From an uncultured Oceanisphaera sp. (lineage in GTDB: Bacteria; Pseudomonadota; Gammaproteobacteria; Enterobacterales; Aeromonadaceae), in contig NZ_CANLZU010000012.1 of assembly GCF_947495715.1 (NCBI RefSeq), forward strand, positions 1-64,000: a stretch of 64,000 nucleotides of DNA, written 5' to 3'. Positions 27,908 through 37,384 of the stretch are shown one piece after another. Both the position numbers and the translations under genes were made by a program. The first letter of the stretch is position 1. Each line of letters starts with the position of its first letter. The notes beneath the pieces are model-generated. The model ran no database searches. It was not told the DNA's origin and saw nothing but the letters and a program-made list of their open reading frames with translations.

Positions 27908-28762
27908 ATGCCCAGCACTGAGCCCCATATCGATCTGGTCGAATTCATCCGTACCCACCCTCGCCTGCTGGTGCTGACCGGTGCCGGCATCAGTACGGAT
28001 TCCGGCATTCCCGACTACCGCGATCAGCAAGGCCAGTGGAAGCGCGCCCAGCCGGTGCAGCATCCGGACTTCATGCGCTGCGAGCACACCCGAAAACGCT
28101 ACTGGGGCCGCAGCCTGGTCGGTTGGCCGATGATGCGCGATGCCCACCCCAATCCGGCGCATCAGGCCCTGGCACGACTGGAGCAGCTGGATCATATTGA
28201 CCTGCTGGTTACCCAAAACGTAGATCGACTTCACCAGCGGGCCGGCAGCCGCAAGGTAGTCGACCTGCATGGTCGTTCAGATCAGATTATCTGCATGAGC
28301 TGCGACTATCGCTGCAGCCGCGACGAGTCACATCAGCGCAGTGCCGAGCTGAATCCGGATTTCCCCGGGCTCAGCGCCGCCGCGGCACCGGATGGCGATG
28401 CCGATCTGGAAGTGGATTTCAGCGGCTTTCACATTCCCGACTGCCACCAGTGTGGCGGCATTCTCAAACCGGATGTCGTCTTCTTCGGCGATAACGTGCC
28501 CAAACTGCGCGTTATGGAAGCACTGAACGCGCTCGAGCGCGCCGATGCCCTGCTGGTCATCGGCTCTTCATTGATGGTCTACTCGGGCTTTCGTTTCTGC
28601 CGAAAAGCCCAAGAGTGGAACAAGCCCATCGCCGCCCTCACCCTGGGAAAAACCCGGGCCGATGACTTGCTCAACCTCAAGCTGAATGCACCCATCACAC
28701 CGGTACTGCAAGCAGCACTCAACGTGCTGTCCTCCCAACCATGCCAGACGATGACTGATTAG
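27908..28762 (+). CDS. Sir2 family NAD-dependent protein deacylase (sirtuin)
   Basis: Removes acyl groups from lysines using NAD. Visible motifs: GAGISTDSGIPDYR (residues 25-38), VTQNVDRLHQRAG (~101-113), catalytic His in VVDLHG (121), two zinc CxxC pairs (CMSC at 129-132, CHQC at 179-182), and VVFFGDNVP plus VIGSSLMVYSGF for NAD binding. The GIPDYR and QNVDRLH forms point to a class II (SIRT4-like) sirtuin. ATG 27908 with AAGGAAG ten bases upstream gives 284 residues. Two upstream ATGs (27833, 27854) are possible but add no conserved sequence. It stands alone, convergent with an IclR regulator 17 bp away. Confidence 0.92.
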   Translation: MPSTEPHIDLVEFIRTHPRLLVLTGAGISTDSGIPDYRDQQGQWKRAQPVQHPDFMRCEHTRKRYWGRSLVGWPMMRDAHPNPAHQALARLEQLDHIDLLVTQNVDRLHQRAGSRKVVDLHGRSDQIICMSCDYRCSRDESHQRSAELNPDFPGLSAAAAPDGDADLEVDFSGFHIPDCHQCGGILKPDVVFFGDNVPKLRVMEALNALERADALLVIGSSLMVYSGFRFCRKAQEWNKPIAALTLGKTRADDLLNLKLNAPITPVLQAALNVLSSQPCQTMTD

Positions 28763-28779
28763 CCCCCACCAGTACACTG

Positions 28780-29553
28780 CTAGATTGAGTTAGCAGCCTC
28801 AACCAAATGAGGTAACACCTCCCGTACGATACGCTCTCTGTCCCACTCAGAAGCGGCCATTGGAGATTGTATTGCTGCTAACGGGTTGCCCCGACCATCT
28901 ATAACGGGAACGGCAATGTTGATAAGGCTGCTGCTGGCCCCTTGTGACTCACTAATGCAGTACCCCTGCTTTCGAGCAAGCAGGATCTCTTCGAAAATCT
29001 TGTCTCGATCATCGATCACCTTATAAGTCAAAAACAGCGGATTCGTCCCATCCCAACTGTCAACGATTGCACGTACCTCGTCGTCAGTTTTAAAAGAGAG
29101 CAGGACCCGACCGGGAGTGGTCAGAACTGCTGGTACCCGCCGGCCCAGAAAAGTCGAGTAATAGGGGGCTTGATTGTATGGGTTTCGAATCGTGAAAACG
29201 ATGTCTGTACCATCCAGTTCCGCCAGATTGACGGTAATTTTCAGCTTCCTTCCCAGGTCGATGAGCCGAGGCGTGGCCAGTCGTACCAGTTGGTCTGAGT
29301 GCAGATAGCTCCAACTGAAGTCCAAGTACTTGAGTGTTGGCCGAAAGCTCTTCGATTTTTCTTCCTTCTGCAGGTATCCAAGCTCGTGAAGGGTATGGCA
29401 TAGACGCTGTACCGAACTCTTACTCAGCTCTGTCTTTAATGCTATCTCGCCAAGCGTCATCTCGGTGCTTTCAGGCGTAAAGGCTCTCATCACCCGAAGT
29501 CCTTTCTCAAGTGAATTAATGAATAGCGGATCGGGTCGTTTTGAATCTGTCAT
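28780..29553 (-). CDS. IclR family transcriptional regulator
   Basis: 257 residues with the standard IclR layout: an N-terminal winged helix-turn-helix (residues ~12-70, SLEKGLRVMRAFTPESTEMT and LGEIALKTELSKSSVQRLCH) and a GAF-like effector domain. The C-terminal motif ISESQGASSSLINIAVPVID is typical of the ligand pocket. It is divergent from the peptide ABC transporter operon (247-bp shared gap) and so probably controls it, the effector being a product of that pathway. ATG 29553 has AAAGGTG upstream; GTG at 29562 is an alternative. Confidence 0.92.
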   Translation of the reverse strand: MTDSKRPDPLFINSLEKGLRVMRAFTPESTEMTLGEIALKTELSKSSVQRLCHTLHELGYLQKEEKSKSFRPTLKYLDFSWSYLHSDQLVRLATPRLIDLGRKLKITVNLAELDGTDIVFTIRNPYNQAPYYSTFLGRRVPAVLTTPGRVLLSFKTDDEVRAIVDSWDGTNPLFLTYKVIDDRDKIFEEILLARKQGYCISESQGASSSLINIAVPVIDGRGNPLAAIQSPMAASEWDRERIVREVLPHLVEAANSI

Positions 29554-29694
29554 CAGTCGCACCTTTTACCAGTGGAAAGCTCATGGTTGGCGCCAATCTA
29601 TCACGATGATAGCTAACACACCAAATCGCTGATCGTGATTCATACATCGAAAGTCTTGACTGAGAAATTTAATAAATATAGAGTTAATTGTAAA

Positions 29695-29712
29695 GCGATT
29701 GTTGTGAATCGC
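29695..29712. promoter_or_regulatory. Candidate regulator site in the IclR/ABC-transporter gap
   Basis: Inverted repeat GCGATT-gttgtg-AATCGC, 88 bp upstream of the binding-protein start. A related imperfect repeat, AATCGCTGATCGTGATT, lies near 29625. These could be IclR operators; no experimentally known site was matched. Confidence 0.35.
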
Positions 29713-29799
29713 ATAGCGATATATACATACCGCGAAAGCTTCACAAGCTGCGCTCACTAACCCTTGTAACAAATCTTGTAACAAAAGAGTGAGGACGAT

Positions 29800-31329
29800 A
29801 TGAAAACTAAAATATTCAAGGCGGCAACAGGGCTGGTCTTGCTGGGAGTTTCTGCTGGCGCATTCGCTGGGAAGGCAGAAAACAGTATGGTAGTGGCCAT
29901 CAACAAGGAGATTCAGAGCCTTGATAGCCTGTATTCAACGTCCCGCGAAAGCCTCATTCTCAGCCACCTCCTTTCCGATCAACTGGTAAGCGTTGATCCT
30001 ACAACCGGCGAATATATGCCGGCACTTGCTGAGTCGTTCAGCTTCGTAGATCCCAGCACTATTGAATTCGTGATCCGAGAAGGTGTGAAGTTTCACGATG
30101 GGAGCGACTTGACCGTTGAAGATGTAGTCTATTCGATCAACTGGGCCGCAAGCGATGAAGGCCAAACCTATCGTCGCACTATGGTGAGTCTGTGGTTTGA
30201 TCGCGTAGAGAAAGTGGACGATCGCAGGCTTCGTCTGTACTCGAAGTTTCCCTATCCTCTCGCACTGCGTGATATCGCCACCTTCGTACAGACTCGCAAA
30301 GCGGGTAGCTACCACAAAGATGGCAAGGTCAATATCGACGCGTTTGCCTCAGACTACAACGGAACCGGTCCGTTCAAAGTGTCCAGTTTCTCCATGGGCA
30401 GTGGCTTGGTGCTGGAGCGTTTTGAGGACTACTACGCAAACAGTCCGAAAGGCGTTCTCAGTCTGGACAAGCTGGTGCTGAAACCGGTCACCGACTGGGG
30501 AACTCTGACCGCAGAGATGATGGCAGGCAATGTCGACTGGAGTTACAGCATTCCAGAAGATGTTGCTACGAGTGTCGCCTCGATGCCGACAATCAAGCAC
30601 ATTAGCGGTCCCGAACTTCGCATTGCTTTCATAAATCTGGATGCCAAGGGGATGACCGGTGAAAACAACCCTCTGACGAAACTGAAGGTTCGCCAAGCGC
30701 TCAATTACGCGGTGAACCGGAAAAGTATCGTCAAGAATCTGGTGAACGATTCTGCTTTCGTAATCAATGCGGCCTGTCACCCCTCACAGTTTGGTTGCGC
30801 CAGCGATGTAAAGGCGTATGAATACGACCCTGAAAAAGCAAAAAAACTGCTCACAGAAGCTGGCTACCCCGACGGTTTCGAGTTTGAAATGTGGGCACAT
30901 GTGGATAAGCCGGTGGTCGAGGCCATTGCGGCAGATCTGGCCAAGGTGGGCGTGAAGGTCAAAATGAATTGGGCCAAACTGGGGACGCTCGATAAGGCTC
31001 GTAATCAGGAAGAAACCCAAGCCTATTTGGGCACATGGGGGTCTTTCGGAACCTTTGATGTTGCCGCCAGCGCCGACCACTTTATATCCGGCTCAGACCG
31101 TAATCTGCACAATGACACCACGATCGAATCCCTGTTCGTTGATGCCCAGAAAACGACCGATTCGCAAGCACGCGAGCAAATGTATAAGGAAGCGCTGAAA
31201 CGCTTTGCTGAGCAAGCTTATTGGGTTCCGATGTTCTCATACTCTGTCAACTTTCTGGCCAACAACGACGTGGAATTCACCCCTTGGGCGGATGGCGTTC
31301 CCCGCCTTTACGAGCTGAACTGGAAGTGA
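29800..31329 (+). CDS. Peptide/nickel-type ABC transporter substrate-binding protein (SBP family 5)
   Basis: A 509-residue periplasmic binding protein of the DppA/OppA family. A Sec signal peptide (residues 1-23, ending SAGAFAGK) precedes the mature domain, which carries the SBP5 pattern: LDSLYSTSRESLILSHLLSD, a VEFVIREGVKFHDGSDLTVEDV-like segment (here IEFVIREGVKFHDGSDLTV) and DYNGTGPFKVSSFSMGSGLV. It is the first gene of a four-gene transporter operon. Short or modified peptides are the likeliest ligand, judging from the M81 peptidase downstream; the family also carries glutathione, nickel and opines. Confidence 0.9.
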   Translation: MKTKIFKAATGLVLLGVSAGAFAGKAENSMVVAINKEIQSLDSLYSTSRESLILSHLLSDQLVSVDPTTGEYMPALAESFSFVDPSTIEFVIREGVKFHDGSDLTVEDVVYSINWAASDEGQTYRRTMVSLWFDRVEKVDDRRLRLYSKFPYPLALRDIATFVQTRKAGSYHKDGKVNIDAFASDYNGTGPFKVSSFSMGSGLVLERFEDYYANSPKGVLSLDKLVLKPVTDWGTLTAEMMAGNVDWSYSIPEDVATSVASMPTIKHISGPELRIAFINLDAKGMTGENNPLTKLKVRQALNYAVNRKSIVKNLVNDSAFVINAACHPSQFGCASDVKAYEYDPEKAKKLLTEAGYPDGFEFEMWAHVDKPVVEAIAADLAKVGVKVKMNWAKLGTLDKARNQEETQAYLGTWGSFGTFDVAASADHFISGSDRNLHNDTTIESLFVDAQKTTDSQAREQMYKEALKRFAEQAYWVPMFSYSVNFLANNDVEFTPWADGVPRLYELNWK

Positions 31330-31416
31330 TCTTGGCCCCCAAGGTCGCTGACTGACCTTGAGGGGTATCGACTTAACTTTAATCTAGAGAAATATAATCA
31401 TAAAGGAGGAAGGCGT

Positions 31417-32337
31417 GTGATTCTGTTTATTCTCAAGCGATGCCTGTTGGCCACGTTAGTTGTGCTGACCGTATCTATTGCAACTTTCTTTCTGCTGAAT
31501 GCTTCGACCGATCCGGCTTCTGCCATTGCTGGTGAGAATGCGGACCAAGAAGTGGTTGAGCAGATTCGTATCCAGTATGGCTTTGATCGCCCTCTCGTTG
31601 TTCAGTACGCCTCATGGATTGGCCGCCTCGCTCAGGGGGACTTCGGTGACAGCTATTACTGGAAGCAGCCGGTGCTTGATTTGTTTATCGAGCGGGCTCC
31701 GGTGACCGTCATGCTTGCGGTCAGTGCACTGTCCATCAGCATTATTGTTGGGCTGACCCTCGGTATTTTAGGCGCTCGCAATCCCGACGGCTGGGTGGAC
31801 CGTTTTGCACTGGCATTGGGTACCTCCGCCCAAGCGATCCCCAATTTCTGGCTGGGTCTGATCATGATCATCCTGTTTGCGGTGATGGTGCCGATCTTTC
31901 CGGTCTCAGGTGATGCTACCTGGCAACACTATGTACTGCCGGCCTTTGTTCTAGGTATGAGTACCGTACCGCAGATTCTGCGATTGACCCGTGCCGGGAT
32001 GATCGAAGTGCTGGGTTCGGACTTCATCCGCACGGCCCGAGCCAAAGGGTTTATGCAAGGTCAGGTGATGCTTCGCCATGCCCTGCGTAACGCAATCTTG
32101 CCGGTGGTCAGCGTTATTGCTATCCAGCTAGGGTACAAGCTGGGCGGCTCTCTGATCACCGAAACTATCTTTAACATGAACGGCCTGGGACGCTTGGCCT
32201 ACGAGTCCATTCTAGGTGCTGACGTGCCGACTATTCAGATGCTCGTCTTCATGTTTGCGCTTATTTTTATCGTGTTGACGACGCTGGGTGAAATTCTCAA
32301 TGCCTTGCTAGATCCGCGAATTCGTATGGGGCAATGA
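31417..32337 (+). CDS. ABC transporter permease, DppB type
   Basis: A 306-residue inner-membrane permease with about six helices. The family start (MILFILKRCLLATLVVLTVS), the RIQYGFDRPLVVQYASWIGR periplasmic segment, and the coupling (EAA) loop VLGSDFIRTARAKGF are present. The start is GTG at 31417, with a strong AAAGGAGGAAGG upstream. Only 3 bp separate its stop from the next permease. Confidence 0.93.
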   Translation: MILFILKRCLLATLVVLTVSIATFFLLNASTDPASAIAGENADQEVVEQIRIQYGFDRPLVVQYASWIGRLAQGDFGDSYYWKQPVLDLFIERAPVTVMLAVSALSISIIVGLTLGILGARNPDGWVDRFALALGTSAQAIPNFWLGLIMIILFAVMVPIFPVSGDATWQHYVLPAFVLGMSTVPQILRLTRAGMIEVLGSDFIRTARAKGFMQGQVMLRHALRNAILPVVSVIAIQLGYKLGGSLITETIFNMNGLGRLAYESILGADVPTIQMLVFMFALIFIVLTTLGEILNALLDPRIRMGQ

Positions 32338-32340
32338 GTC

Positions 32341-33294
32341 ATGACAACAACAGCTAAATCAATCATTGGCGGTACCGAAACGAGTCAACCAAAGGCCATC
32401 CTCTGCGAGGACAAAAAGGTCGACGAAGTGCTGGACCTCACCCCGAGACAACGGATGTGGATTCGGGCGAAAAAGCACCGTGGTCTGCAATTCGGGGCTT
32501 TCGTAGTTCTGTTTATGGTACTGGCAGCCGTTCTGGCACCCTGGTTAGCACCCCATGACCCCTTTGTGCAGGATCTATCTCAACGATTAATTCCACCCGT
32601 ATGGACTGAAGGAGGAAGCTGGTCACATATCTTTGGCACCGATCATCTAGGACGAGACTACCTGAGCCGCTTGATGTACGGAGCCCAGGTTTCCCTAGGG
32701 GTTGGCTTTGGCGCAGCAGCGCTTGGCTGCGTGCTAGGAGTAACGATGGGCATGCTGTCCGGTTACTACGGAGGGCGGATTGCTCACGGCACTTCCTTTC
32801 TTCTGACCTGCCAGCTATCACTGCCTAATCTGTTAATGGCGATGTCCATCGTGTTCTTTGTGGGTACATCTATCCCTACTCTGATTATTGTACTGGGCTG
32901 CCTGCATTGGACTTATTTTATGGCGGTGAGCCGTACGGTCACTCGCCAGATAGTTGAAATGGAGTACGTGAGCGCGGCGCGGTCCATTGGGAGTAGCGAC
33001 CGGCAAATTCTTCTGCACGAAATTCTGCCGAATATCGTTAATCAGATCATCGTTGTATTTTCCCTGGAGATCGCGGTGCTCATCATTGCCGAAGCGTCGC
33101 TGTCCTTCCTAGGTGTTGGTGTTCAACCGCCCACTGCGTCTTGGGGGCTGATGATTGCCGAAGGCAAATCTTTCATGTTCTTCAAACCTTATCTTGTGAT
33201 TATTCCTGGAGCAGCCCTCTTCCTGTTGGTGCTGGCGGTCAACATGTTTGGCGATGGCATTCGTGACGTGACCGCCCCCGAGCATCGTAACTAG
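32341..33294 (+). CDS. ABC transporter permease, DppC type
   Basis: 317 residues. The cytosolic N-terminal extension (~45 residues, with QRMWIRAKKHRGLQFGAFVV leading into the first helix) and six membrane segments fit DppC. HIFGTDHLGRDYLSRLMYGA and the EAA loop EYVSAARSIGSSDRQILLHE are the family signatures. Partner of the preceding permease in a heterodimeric channel. Confidence 0.93.
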   Translation: MTTTAKSIIGGTETSQPKAILCEDKKVDEVLDLTPRQRMWIRAKKHRGLQFGAFVVLFMVLAAVLAPWLAPHDPFVQDLSQRLIPPVWTEGGSWSHIFGTDHLGRDYLSRLMYGAQVSLGVGFGAAALGCVLGVTMGMLSGYYGGRIAHGTSFLLTCQLSLPNLLMAMSIVFFVGTSIPTLIIVLGCLHWTYFMAVSRTVTRQIVEMEYVSAARSIGSSDRQILLHEILPNIVNQIIVVFSLEIAVLIIAEASLSFLGVGVQPPTASWGLMIAEGKSFMFFKPYLVIIPGAALFLLVLAVNMFGDGIRDVTAPEHRN

Positions 33295-33339
33295 ATTGGC
33301 CGTTTAGCTCTTTATCCACACAAATTTCAGGAGAACACT

Positions 33340-35391
33340 ATGTCTGCATTACTCGAGGTTGATGGCTTGTCAATTACCCTGCCTCTGGCGCAAGGGGAGC
33401 TCAACGCGGTGTCTGACGTCTCTTTTACTCTCAACAAGGGTGAAACTCTGGGGATCGTTGGCGAGTCCGGTTCGGGAAAATCCCTTTCCTCTCTAGCCGT
33501 GATGGGTCTGCTGTCAAAGTCCGCCAAAGTGAATGCCAAATCACTGAGGTTCGACGGCCAGGACCTGCTCGATATGGATGAGAAAAGCCGAGCGAAACTC
33601 CGTGGTAATCGCATTGCGATGATTTTTCAGGAGCCGATGACCTCCTTAAATCCGGTCTATTCCATCGGACGGCAGATGACAGAGGTGCTGATGCTACACA
33701 AGAAGGTCTCCATGGCTGAAGCCAGAAAACGGGCGATCTATCTCTTGGGCCGGGTTGGCATCACCTCGGCGGAACACCGGTTGAAACAGTACCCTCATGA
33801 GTTGTCCGGCGGGTTGCGTCAGCGTGTCATGATAGCCATGGCGCTGATGTGCGAACCGGATCTTATCATTGCCGATGAGCCGACCACCGCGCTGGACGTC
33901 ACCGTACAGGCGCAGATACTGCTATTGCTCCAGGAGCTGCAGCAGGAGTTCAAGATGGCGATCATTTTTATCGCCCACGATATGGGGGTGGTTGCCAGGG
34001 TGTCCGACAGGGTGTCGGTGATGTATGCCGGGCAGATCATCGAAACCGGTAAGGCGAGTGAGATGTTTCGAAACCCCGTGCACCCCTACACCAAAGGGCT
34101 GATGGAAAGTATTCCAGTACCCGGCCAGATTGAGCCTGGCCAACACCTGGGGTCGATCCCCGGCATGGTGCCTTCGCTGACAACAAAGATCCTAGGCTGT
34201 CATTTTGCAGGGCGTTGCCGATACAAGAAGAATGCCTGCGAGGCCGGAGATATTCCCTTTGTAGCCCTCTCCGAGAGTCGTGGCTATCGCTGTATCCTGC
34301 CGCCGGAAGAAACGCAATTACTCATGGGCATGCCAAGGGGCGAGCAGGAAACCGGTACAGGCTCGGGTGACTTGGCCTATGGGGAGGACATCGATCATCA
34401 ATCACAACCCATTCTCTCCGTCGTCGAAGCCGAGTGTGAGTTCAGGGTCAAACAGGCTTTTTTTTCCCCAGCCACGCCTTTGCGGGCGGTAGGCAACGTG
34501 TCTCTGGATCTCAGGAAAGGCGAGGTTCTGGCACTGGTAGGAGAATCTGGTTGTGGAAAAAGCACCCTGGCCAAAATTATGCTGGGTTTGCAGAAGCCCA
34601 CGGCCGGGGATATCCGCATCAACGGACAGTCCCTAAAGGACGTTGACCTCAAGGAGCTTTCGCGGCGAGTTCAGCCCATTTTCCAGGATCCCTATTCATC
34701 GCTTAACCCTCGAAAGACCATCGGTGAAATTATCCGGCGCCCGCTGGTAATCCATGGCATCGGTGATGCCGAAGAGCAGAAGACCATGGTCGATGACGTG
34801 ATGGAGAAGGTCGGTTTGCCGAAGCGGTTCTATCACAATTATCCCAACCAGTTGTCCGGCGGTCAGCGGCAACGGGTGGCGGTTGCTCGTGCCCTGATTA
34901 CAAAGCCTGATATCGTCATTTGTGATGAGCCGACTTCTGCGTTGGATGTATCGGTGCAGGCTCAGATATTGAACCTGCTTTTGGATCTTCGCGAAGAGAT
35001 GGGGTTGACCTATCTACTTATCACCCACGATATGGCGGTGGTTGAGCATATAGCGACTCGTGTCGCCATTATGTATCTGGGCCAGATCGTCGAAATCAGC
35101 GATACCAAGTCACTATTCAAAGACGCCAAGCACCCCTACAGCCGCGTGCTGCTGGATTCGGTTCTGACACCAGAAGCAGAGCTGGGGGTACCGGGTTGTC
35201 ATCTGGTTGGCTCGAGCTACCCCAACCCGATCAATCCACCCTCGGGGTGCAAATTCCACCCTCGTTGTGAAAAAGCGATGGGTATCTGTAAGAGCCAGGC
35301 ACCGATAGAGGTAAGGACCGGTAATCAGCTGGTGAGTTGTCACCTTTATGCTCAAACCGATCCTACATCGATCATTGCCAAAACGGGCTAG
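33340..35391 (+). CDS. Fused two-domain peptide ABC transporter ATP-binding protein (DppD-DppF type)
   Basis: One 683-residue chain replaces the usual separate DppD and DppF ATPases, as in GsiA of the glutathione importer. Each half is complete: Walker A GESGSGKS (~47) and GESGCGKST (~403); signature LSGGLRQR and LSGGQRQR; Walker B LIIADEPT and IVICDEPT. Each half ends in the oligopeptide-transporter C-terminal motif (GCHFAGRCRYKKNAC and GCKFHPRCEKAMGIC), whose cysteines often bind an iron-sulphur cluster in this family. It closes the transporter operon; a 272-bp gap follows in which I see no feature. Confidence 0.94.
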   Translation: MSALLEVDGLSITLPLAQGELNAVSDVSFTLNKGETLGIVGESGSGKSLSSLAVMGLLSKSAKVNAKSLRFDGQDLLDMDEKSRAKLRGNRIAMIFQEPMTSLNPVYSIGRQMTEVLMLHKKVSMAEARKRAIYLLGRVGITSAEHRLKQYPHELSGGLRQRVMIAMALMCEPDLIIADEPTTALDVTVQAQILLLLQELQQEFKMAIIFIAHDMGVVARVSDRVSVMYAGQIIETGKASEMFRNPVHPYTKGLMESIPVPGQIEPGQHLGSIPGMVPSLTTKILGCHFAGRCRYKKNACEAGDIPFVALSESRGYRCILPPEETQLLMGMPRGEQETGTGSGDLAYGEDIDHQSQPILSVVEAECEFRVKQAFFSPATPLRAVGNVSLDLRKGEVLALVGESGCGKSTLAKIMLGLQKPTAGDIRINGQSLKDVDLKELSRRVQPIFQDPYSSLNPRKTIGEIIRRPLVIHGIGDAEEQKTMVDDVMEKVGLPKRFYHNYPNQLSGGQRQRVAVARALITKPDIVICDEPTSALDVSVQAQILNLLLDLREEMGLTYLLITHDMAVVEHIATRVAIMYLGQIVEISDTKSLFKDAKHPYSRVLLDSVLTPEAELGVPGCHLVGSSYPNPINPPSGCKFHPRCEKAMGICKSQAPIEVRTGNQLVSCHLYAQTDPTSIIAKTG

Positions 35392-35663
35392 GACTTATGT
35401 AGCGCTTGGAGCGACGGTGCCTATAGCTAAATAGATCGAACCAGTTCTCCTTTCATTATTCAGAGAAGACATCAGCACAGATCTTAATGGGCTCTGTATG
35501 AGGCCTTTTTTTGTCCTGATAGAGCTCAATAGAGAAATGCCAAATGTATCGATACAGCCGTCACTCACCAAATTAATGTTGTATCGAATACCAATATCTG
35601 TGCTCACTTAACTTTAGTTTATTTAAGAGACAGAAAAGGTCAATCCAATTGGAGTAATACGAC

Positions 35664-37133
35664 ATGGGTCGCAAGGTTATTATTGGGCAATTGGAACATG
35701 AAACTAATACTTTCAATACCTGCCCCACTGAACTGGTTAATTTCGCCAATCGACTTTATTTTACTGGCGAAGACATTTTACTGAGCATGAGCAATCGACA
35801 ACTTTCAACCACAGGTTTTATCGATGTTGCCAAGGAATATGGATGGGACGTCATTCCCAGTGTAGCGGCAGCGGCTAATCCCGGCGGAAAAGTGTCTAAA
35901 GAGGCCTGGGATATTCTGGCCGGCGGCATTCTTGATGCTGTGAGAAATACATCAGATTTGGATGGTATCTGCTTGGGACTGCACGGTGCCATGGTGACTG
36001 AAGATCATGACGATGCTGAAGGCGCTCTGATCAGCCAGATACGGGAGATAGTGGGACCGGATGTACCCATCGCGGTCACGCTGGATCTGCACGGTAATAT
36101 TTCTGACGAAATGTGCCAGCAGACCAACATCGTCGTGTCCTACAAAACTTACCCTCACGTCGATATGCGCCAATGTGGGCGGCGAGCCGCTCGTCTCCTG
36201 GAGGAGGCAATGTCGGGCAAGATCAAGCCTCGATGCACAATCGTACGTCGCCCGCTTCTCGTTGGAGCAAACAACGGACGAACCACAGAAGGGCAGATGG
36301 TCGACCTGTTGGCCTGCGCAGAAGAGATGATGCAGGAACCGGGGGTTCTTGATATCAGTATCAACGCCGGTTTCACCATGGCGGATACGCCTTATATCGG
36401 ACCGAGTGTCACTGTGACTGGTGACGGGAAAAGCCCGCGCTATGTTGAGATCGGGGAGGAGTTGATGGATCGGATCTGGCAGCTTCGGGATGAGTTCAGT
36501 ATGAAACCCATTCCGGCAGAGGATGCGATCAATTTCGCCAAGAATCGTCAATATGATGGCAAGCCGTTGGTGATATCAGATTACTCTGATAACCCTGGAA
36601 GTGGTGCTTATGGAGATGCGACCAATCTGCTCAAGGCGATGATCGACGCGAATTTAGAGGATGCTGCATTTGGTGCCTTTTGCGATAAGGAACTTGCCAG
36701 CGACCTGTGCAGTGAGGGGGTTGGAAAATATGTGACCTGCGTTCTTGGTGGAAAAAATGGCTCGGCTATTGGTGGAGGGGCCTTGGCGGTGAGTGGGCTT
36801 GTCGTATCCACCGGCGATGGGAAATACATCGGCGATGCGCCAATGTCTACCGGGAATCTTGGGCCTTGCGCCGTATTGCGAGTAGAGGGAATTGATATCT
36901 TGATCATATCCTTCAGACAGCAGGTCGTAGACCTGCAGATGTTCACTTCGAACGGCATCAATCTGCTGGAGAAGAAGACTATTGTCGTTAAATCAAAGCA
37001 ACATTTTCGTGCTGCGTTCGATCCCGTAGCTTCCGAAGTGATCTTTTCGGAAAGTTTTGGCCTGGCCAGCCAGGACGTTACGGCGAGGGTATATCGGAAA
37101 GTTCGTAGGCCTATCTACCCATTGGATAAATGA
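35664..37133 (+). CDS. M81 family metallopeptidase (MlrC-type)
   Basis: 489 residues of the M81/MlrC family. MlrC from Sphingomonas cleaves linearised microcystin and its tetrapeptide, both containing non-standard residues; other members have unknown substrates. Zinc-site candidates typical of the family are visible: GQLEHETNTF (His12), TLDLHGNIS (Asp141, His143) and KTYPHVDMRQ (His165). The C-terminal half (SDNPGSGAYGDATNLLKA) matches the DUF1485/MlrC C domain. No signal peptide, so the enzyme is cytosolic and could act on peptides brought in by the adjacent transporter. It is in the same orientation as that operon. Confidence 0.88.
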   Translation: MGRKVIIGQLEHETNTFNTCPTELVNFANRLYFTGEDILLSMSNRQLSTTGFIDVAKEYGWDVIPSVAAAANPGGKVSKEAWDILAGGILDAVRNTSDLDGICLGLHGAMVTEDHDDAEGALISQIREIVGPDVPIAVTLDLHGNISDEMCQQTNIVVSYKTYPHVDMRQCGRRAARLLEEAMSGKIKPRCTIVRRPLLVGANNGRTTEGQMVDLLACAEEMMQEPGVLDISINAGFTMADTPYIGPSVTVTGDGKSPRYVEIGEELMDRIWQLRDEFSMKPIPAEDAINFAKNRQYDGKPLVISDYSDNPGSGAYGDATNLLKAMIDANLEDAAFGAFCDKELASDLCSEGVGKYVTCVLGGKNGSAIGGGALAVSGLVVSTGDGKYIGDAPMSTGNLGPCAVLRVEGIDILIISFRQQVVDLQMFTSNGINLLEKKTIVVKSKQHFRAAFDPVASEVIFSESFGLASQDVTARVYRKVRRPIYPLDK

Positions 37134-37190
37134 ATTCACATATCTCATATAAAAATTTCCGATAATAAACCGGTAGATAGATATTTGACT

Positions 37191-37220
37191 TATTACCACT
37201 TATTACCACTTATTACCACT
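37191..37220 (+). repeat. Short tandem repeat, 3 x TATTACCACT
   Basis: Three perfect head-to-tail copies of a 10-bp unit in the AT-rich gap between the M81 gene and the DadA-like gene. Could vary in number or bind a regulator; no evidence beyond the repeat itself. Confidence 0.8.
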
Positions 37221-37384
37221 TTTCATCTTTTTTAGATTGAATCTAACCGCTCTAACGGGGCTTAAATAAAATGAAAATTAATTTTCACGTTGCGATGTAC
37301 CTGAAAGAATAACATGCAAGATAAAATAGAAATCAAGACGTACATTTAGTTCAAGCGTGATAGTCAGGTAGGATAGTGAATACA

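Noticed and set aside
37191-37220. CRISPR array
   Set aside because: Repeat unit is only 10 bp with no spacers; no cas genes in the window.
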